Both the position numbers and the translations under genes were made by a program. The notes under the pieces were generated by a model. That model was given only the letters and a program-made list of their open reading frames with translations. It ran no database searches and was not told the DNA's origin. Shown here in pieces: positions 60,148 through 64,000 of a DNA stretch of 64,000 nucleotides. Source of the DNA: DAOMNN01 sp035443825. GTDB taxonomy: Bacteria > Pseudomonadota > Gammaproteobacteria > Burkholderiales > Rhodocyclaceae. Where the stretch lies: NCBI GenBank assembly GCA_035443825.1, contig DAOMNN010000007.1:8629-72628 (forward strand), written 5' to 3'. Each line of letters begins with the position of its first letter. Within the stretch, counting starts at the first letter, position 1.

Positions 60148-62915
60148 TGCGCTACGGCTTCCAGCGCCTAGCCCTGCTCAACAGTGCCGGCTATGTGCGC
60201 GCCGACCTGCCCCTGGATGCCGCGGTGTCTCTCATTGCGCCGAATAATGCCGGCAAGACCAGCTTGATCAATGCGCTGCAGTTTCTACTGATCATCGACC
60301 GGCGTCGCATGGATTTCGGCGCGCACGAGCTCGACACGAGCCGGCGCTTCTACTTCCCCAACAACAGCGCTTACATTCTGCTCGAAGTGGCGTTGCCAAC
60401 CATGGGCACCGTGGTGCTCGGCTGCGTCGGTAAAGGTGTCAGCCACGACTACGAGTATTTCGCCTACAAGGGCGAACTGAATCTGGACGACTTTCGCCTT
60501 CCGGATGGCACCACGGTGCAGCAGCCACAGTTGAAGGCTCATATGGCCCAGCTCGGTCGTCTGGTGTTCTCCTATGCGTCAGCAGAGTTTGCGGATGCCT
60601 TGTATGGCGGTCGCCGCCGACGCGACGAGTCTGCTCCCGACTTCACCGTGTTCAAGCTGGAACAGTCGAGCCACGCAGCCGTATTCCAGAAAGTATTGAC
60701 CCGAACACTGCGCCTGGACCGTTTGAACTCCAACGAGGTGAAGGCGTATCTGCTGGAGATATTCCGCAACGACCTGCCCGATGCCAACATCGACTTCAAG
60801 GCCGAGTGGGACAAGGCGTTTGCAGAGGTGAATGCGGAGCGCGCACAGTACGATGCGGCAATGCGACAACGCCCACGCATTGCACAGCTGGAAAGCGACC
60901 AGCGTCAACGCCTGATCTTGCGTGGCAAATTGCTTCACTTCCGCCCGCTGATCGACACACGCCTGAGCGAGTGGGATGCCTTTCAGCGTAACGAGCATGC
61001 TTCACTGACGAAGCGCCTGGCCGACGTCGAGGCGCAGGAAAACCGCCAGCAGGAACGAGACCGGGAGTTGGTCAGGAACCAGTTGGAGGCCCAAGGCCAG
61101 CTCAAGCATCTCGACTCGGAAACAACGCGCTATGCAGAGCTCTCGCGCAGGTTCGAACTGGTCAGCGCTCGGGAGATTCTCGAGCAGCATTTGAAGGATG
61201 CCCGCACCAAGTATGAGGCGCAGGCGGCACTGGTCGTTAATGCCAGTAGTCGCAGCGTGGCAGCGATCCAGCGCGACATCGATGCGAACCGGAAACAGCT
61301 TCAGCAGCGCAAAGGCCAGCTGGAAACCCTCACCGACAACCTGTATCTGCGCTTGCAGGAAACGCTGGACAAGGAGGCGCTCGACGGACTCAACCTTGTG
61401 TTCGCGCAACAGACGATGACACTGCCGCCGAGTGCGTTTGACATCAGTACGGATGCGCTCAGATCCTGGTTGAGTATCACTGATACAGAGGCCGTCGCAC
61501 TCCCCGGTTTGAGGATCCGACTGGACGGTCTCGTTCCACAGCACACACAAGAGTCGCGTGAGCAGATTCTGGAACGATTGAACGAGTTGGAGACGGCCAC
61601 GACCGACCTTCGACACCAACTCGAGGCTGCGCAGGCGATCGATGCAGCAAGAGCCAGCAAGGTGGCACTTGAGAAGCGCGTCCGTGACATCGAACGCGAG
61701 ATCGAGGCATACGACGAGCTTTTGCGGCTGCGCGCAACGCAGAATGAGCGCTCGGAGCAAATCGCTCAGCTGCGTGCCCGGATCGAAGAAATTCAACGTC
61801 AGCTCGAGGGTGCCAAGGATGAAGCCCAACGCCTGCGAAAGGAGCATAGCGACATCCGGGCGCAGATCACCAGACTTGAGGATCAGCACAAGCAGGTCGT
61901 GCAGTCACGCAACCGGCGTAATGACGATGCGCCGATTTTCGGCATGCTTGCGGATCTGCCCCACCAAGTGTGGATGGGAAGTGGTGAAGTCGAACTCTCG
62001 GAACTGGTGGACGCCCTTCAGACCTACCATCAGGACTGCCGCAACCTGATTCAGCTCGACGAGCGCATGCAGGGCCATCTTGCCACCCTGCACGAGGCAG
62101 GACTCACAAAGTACCAGTTTGCGGACAGCCCGGAGAACGAGATCGAACGCATCATCGCGTTTGCCGCTCACCTCGCGCAGGAGGCCGAGGCGTTGGAGCG
62201 CAAGGCAAGAACGGCGGTGGTGAATGTGACTGCCTGCCTGCGCGAGCTTCGAGACGGCTTGCTCACCTTCAAGAGCAAGATGCGCGAGTTCAACCGACTG
62301 ATCAGCCGTCGGCAACTGTCGGACCTGTCGGTGTTCAAGATTGAACCCGTTGACGAGACGCCTCTGGTCGAGGCGATCGAACAGCTGATCAGTACCGCCG
62401 AGCAGGCCGAGAGCGGTGAGACCTTCAAGCTCTTCGACCACCAGAACGTCCTCGACGACGCCACCCTGAACCGCGCCAAGACTTTGTTGATAGAAGAAGG
62501 TGCGGCACGCGGCTGTCTGCGCGTGGAGCATTTCTTCCGCCTCGAGTTCATCGTCGGCAAGACCGGAGCCGCGGCGGAGTCGTTCAGCGACATCGACAGC
62601 GCCGCATCGAACGGCACGGTGCTGATGGCGAAGCTCGTGACCGGGCTTGCGCTCCTGCACCAGATGAAGGACAAGCGGCACAAAGTCCAGGCAGTGTGCT
62701 ACCTCGACGAAGCCTCAGCGCTGGACCCGCGCAATCAGCGCAGCCTGATCGAAACGGCGGAAGACTTCGGCTTTGCGCTCATCTTTGCCTCCCCGACCCC
62801 GCTGATCACGGCGCGCTACTGTGTGCCCATCACCAGCCGCGAGGGACGGAACACGATCAGCCGGCAGAACTGGCAGACCATCGAGCCGCTGGAAGCCGCA
62901 GGTGCGACCGGATGA
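60144..62915 (+). CDS. jetC: Wadjet protein JetC (SMC/MukB-like ATPase)
   Basis: A 923-residue SMC-like ATPase. The N-terminal head has Walker A APNNAGKTSLINAL with Lys38. Two long coiled-coil arms (about 230-400 and 470-600) surround a hinge region. The C-terminal head has the Walker B YLDEASALDPRNQRSLIETA (about 852-871). The signature (C-loop) lies in ASNGTVLMAKLVTGLALL. It powers DNA loop extrusion that brings circular plasmid DNA to the nuclease JetD. It is shorter than MukB, nearer to MksB. Confidence 0.9.
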   Translation: MMRYGFQRLALLNSAGYVRADLPLDAAVSLIAPNNAGKTSLINALQFLLIIDRRRMDFGAHELDTSRRFYFPNNSAYILLEVALPTMGTVVLGCVGKGVSHDYEYFAYKGELNLDDFRLPDGTTVQQPQLKAHMAQLGRLVFSYASAEFADALYGGRRRRDESAPDFTVFKLEQSSHAAVFQKVLTRTLRLDRLNSNEVKAYLLEIFRNDLPDANIDFKAEWDKAFAEVNAERAQYDAAMRQRPRIAQLESDQRQRLILRGKLLHFRPLIDTRLSEWDAFQRNEHASLTKRLADVEAQENRQQERDRELVRNQLEAQGQLKHLDSETTRYAELSRRFELVSAREILEQHLKDARTKYEAQAALVVNASSRSVAAIQRDIDANRKQLQQRKGQLETLTDNLYLRLQETLDKEALDGLNLVFAQQTMTLPPSAFDISTDALRSWLSITDTEAVALPGLRIRLDGLVPQHTQESREQILERLNELETATTDLRHQLEAAQAIDAARASKVALEKRVRDIEREIEAYDELLRLRATQNERSEQIAQLRARIEEIQRQLEGAKDEAQRLRKEHSDIRAQITRLEDQHKQVVQSRNRRNDDAPIFGMLADLPHQVWMGSGEVELSELVDALQTYHQDCRNLIQLDERMQGHLATLHEAGLTKYQFADSPENEIERIIAFAAHLAQEAEALERKARTAVVNVTACLRELRDGLLTFKSKMREFNRLISRRQLSDLSVFKIEPVDETPLVEAIEQLISTAEQAESGETFKLFDHQNVLDDATLNRAKTLLIEEGAARGCLRVEHFFRLEFIVGKTGAAAESFSDIDSAASNGTVLMAKLVTGLALLHQMKDKRHKVQAVCYLDEASALDPRNQRSLIETAEDFGFALIFASPTPLITARYCVPITSREGRNTISRQNWQTIEPLEAAGATG

Positions 62916-63781
62916 GCCGACCCCTCGCCACCGCACTGGATAAACTGCTGGGCCAGTTGGGCGATGCCCCGTCGAGCCTCTTCACAGCCGAACAGCGCAA
63001 ATCGCTGGAGATCTTCAGCAGACAGACCGGTTGCGTGAAGATGCGCCCCCAGGGACGCGGGGTCGTCTTCACTGTGACCGATCGTGCCGCCCTTGAGACG
63101 CACCTGCGTAGCCACCGCCCTGAATCGGCCGAGTCTCTCCCCGAGAACCTGCCTCAACGCGCCACCAACGTCGCAACGCACCGCGACAGCAAGGCACGCG
63201 GTGCGGCCCACGCGGTTCACTACCTGTTGCTAAAGGCAGCCGGCGAGAATGTCCATTGGACGCATTCCGACGGTCGCGTGCTCGACCTTTCGTCGGTAAC
63301 CGCAGCAGCCGGCGCTGGTGTACTGGCCATCCAGAACGGTGATGGCTGGACGTCGAATCAGCCACTGTGGCTCGTCGAGAATCAGGCGCTTTTTGACCGC
63401 ACCGACTGGCTTCCGAACGATACGCGGGCAAGCATCGCCTACTACGCGGGTCAACTTCCGGCGCGCGTCCTTTCCTGGCTTTCCAACGTCGCACGCGCTC
63501 CGGAAGTTGTGTTGTTTCCGGACTACGATGGCGTCGGGCTACAGAACTACGTCCGGCTGCGTGACCACTGCAAGTCACCCTGCCTGTTCTGGTTGATGCC
63601 GGGCTGGCGGGAGTTGCTGGTCAAGTATGGGAGCAACCGGGTTTGGCAGGACACGCACGCGGAGTTTCTCGCTGCGACGCAACGGCTCTTACGCCTGGCT
63701 GCACCTCCCGAGTTAATCGAACTGTGCGAGCTCATGAGCCGGGAAGGGCGCGCCCTTGAGCATGAGGCCGTCTGGCTGTGA
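62912..63781 (+). CDS. jetD: Wadjet nuclease JetD (topoisomerase VI / Toprim-like)
   Basis: A 289-residue JetD-type nuclease. The C-terminal half is a Toprim/DUF2220 domain: WLVENQALFDR (about residue 150, with the catalytic Glu) and VVLFPDYDGVGLQNY (about 193-207, DxD acidic pair). The N-terminal half has a winged-helix-like region (ATHRDSKARG, AAHAVHYLLLKA). It would cut plasmid DNA once SMC extrusion stalls. It is at the small end for JetD. ATG at 62912 overlaps the jetC stop. Confidence 0.85.
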   Translation: MSRPLATALDKLLGQLGDAPSSLFTAEQRKSLEIFSRQTGCVKMRPQGRGVVFTVTDRAALETHLRSHRPESAESLPENLPQRATNVATHRDSKARGAAHAVHYLLLKAAGENVHWTHSDGRVLDLSSVTAAAGAGVLAIQNGDGWTSNQPLWLVENQALFDRTDWLPNDTRASIAYYAGQLPARVLSWLSNVARAPEVVLFPDYDGVGLQNYVRLRDHCKSPCLFWLMPGWRELLVKYGSNRVWQDTHAEFLAATQRLLRLAAPPELIELCELMSREGRALEHEAVWL

Positions 63782-63947
63782 CGTTACTGTACTTTGGGCT
63801 CCTTGCCCCAATCGACCTCGTCTAACCGGGTGAGGTCAGTAATGTGTCCTTCATCTTGTGGTTACGGGAATGGGGCCCCGATCTGAGCCATGCATGCTGG
63901 AACGGCAAGCATGGAAGCGATAGCGCAACCGACTGGCAAGAGACATT

Positions 63948-64000
63948 ATGAAAATCGGCTTCGAGAACTTCCAGGCTTTATCGGGCTACCAGGAGATCGA
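63948..64000 (+). CDS. start of a further gene, cut by the window end
   Basis: An open frame begins MKIGFENFQALSGYQEI and runs off the end. The opening (a basic-hydrophobic first strand followed by F-x-x-F/L) resembles the N-terminus of RecF/SMC-type AAA ATPases. It lies 166 bases past jetD on the same strand and may belong to the same island. Only 17 residues are visible, so this is tentative. Confidence 0.45.
   Translation, partial: MKIGFENFQALSGYQEI

Overview
The window looks like the chromosome of a GC-rich betaproteobacterium, most likely of the Azoarcus/Thauera/Zoogloea group (Rhodocyclales). This is inferred from gene content: isocitrate lyase, AceK, two kinds of isocitrate dehydrogenase, a PEP-CTERM sorting system with sigma-54-type promoters, LemA, the SpecificRecomb membrane protein and a propionate-CoA ligase. 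No rRNA is present to confirm it. About 53 protein genes and one tRNA can be supported. Coding density is high, and many genes are coupled by ATGA overlaps.

Bases 1-20460 are a core metabolic and housekeeping region. It holds a two-part acetate-type symporter, a universal stress protein, homodimeric and monomeric NADP isocitrate dehydrogenases side by side, AceK, a dihaem cytochrome c, a Nudix hydrolase, dut-coaBC, radC, rpmB-rpmG, a cold-shock protein, clpS-clpA, an RraA-like protein, isocitrate lyase, an HDOD protein and a Spy-like periplasmic protein. The acid symporter, AceK, aceA and (further on) prpE and acuI point to growth on short fatty acids through the glyoxylate shunt and propionyl-CoA. 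A 20-bp perfect palindrome sits against the aceA promoter.

Bases 20460-29260 are a surface/export region. Two PEP-CTERM proteins are each preceded by a sigma-54 (-24/-12) promoter sequence. One of them carries Cys and Gln residues arranged like an internal-thioester domain. A membrane protein, a flavoprotein oxidoreductase, two tandem FtsX-type permeases without their own ATPase, and a PEP-CTERM/exosortase-associated acyltransferase follow. The exosortase itself is not in the window.

Bases 29260-42022 hold prpE, a response regulator with a degenerate GGDEF domain, acuI, a second HDOD protein, an MFS transporter coupled to a 43-residue membrane peptide, lemA with a GIDE/EF-hand partner, the ABC-F protein Uup, a short MITE-like element, the SpecificRecomb membrane protein and tRNA-Arg(CCT).

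Bases 42340-64000 are a defence island next to that tRNA. A complete type I BREX operon runs on the minus strand: brxR, brxA, brxB, brxC, a TumE/TumA-like toxin-antitoxin pair, pglX, an unassigned P-loop GTPase-like gene, pglZ and brxL. Divergently, from a 94-bp region with inverted repeats, runs a Wadjet operon jetA-jetB-jetC-jetD. The window ends just inside another gene. The most notable points are the non-core genes inside BREX, the AT-rich central block of pglX that looks exchanged, and the shared BREX/Wadjet control region.
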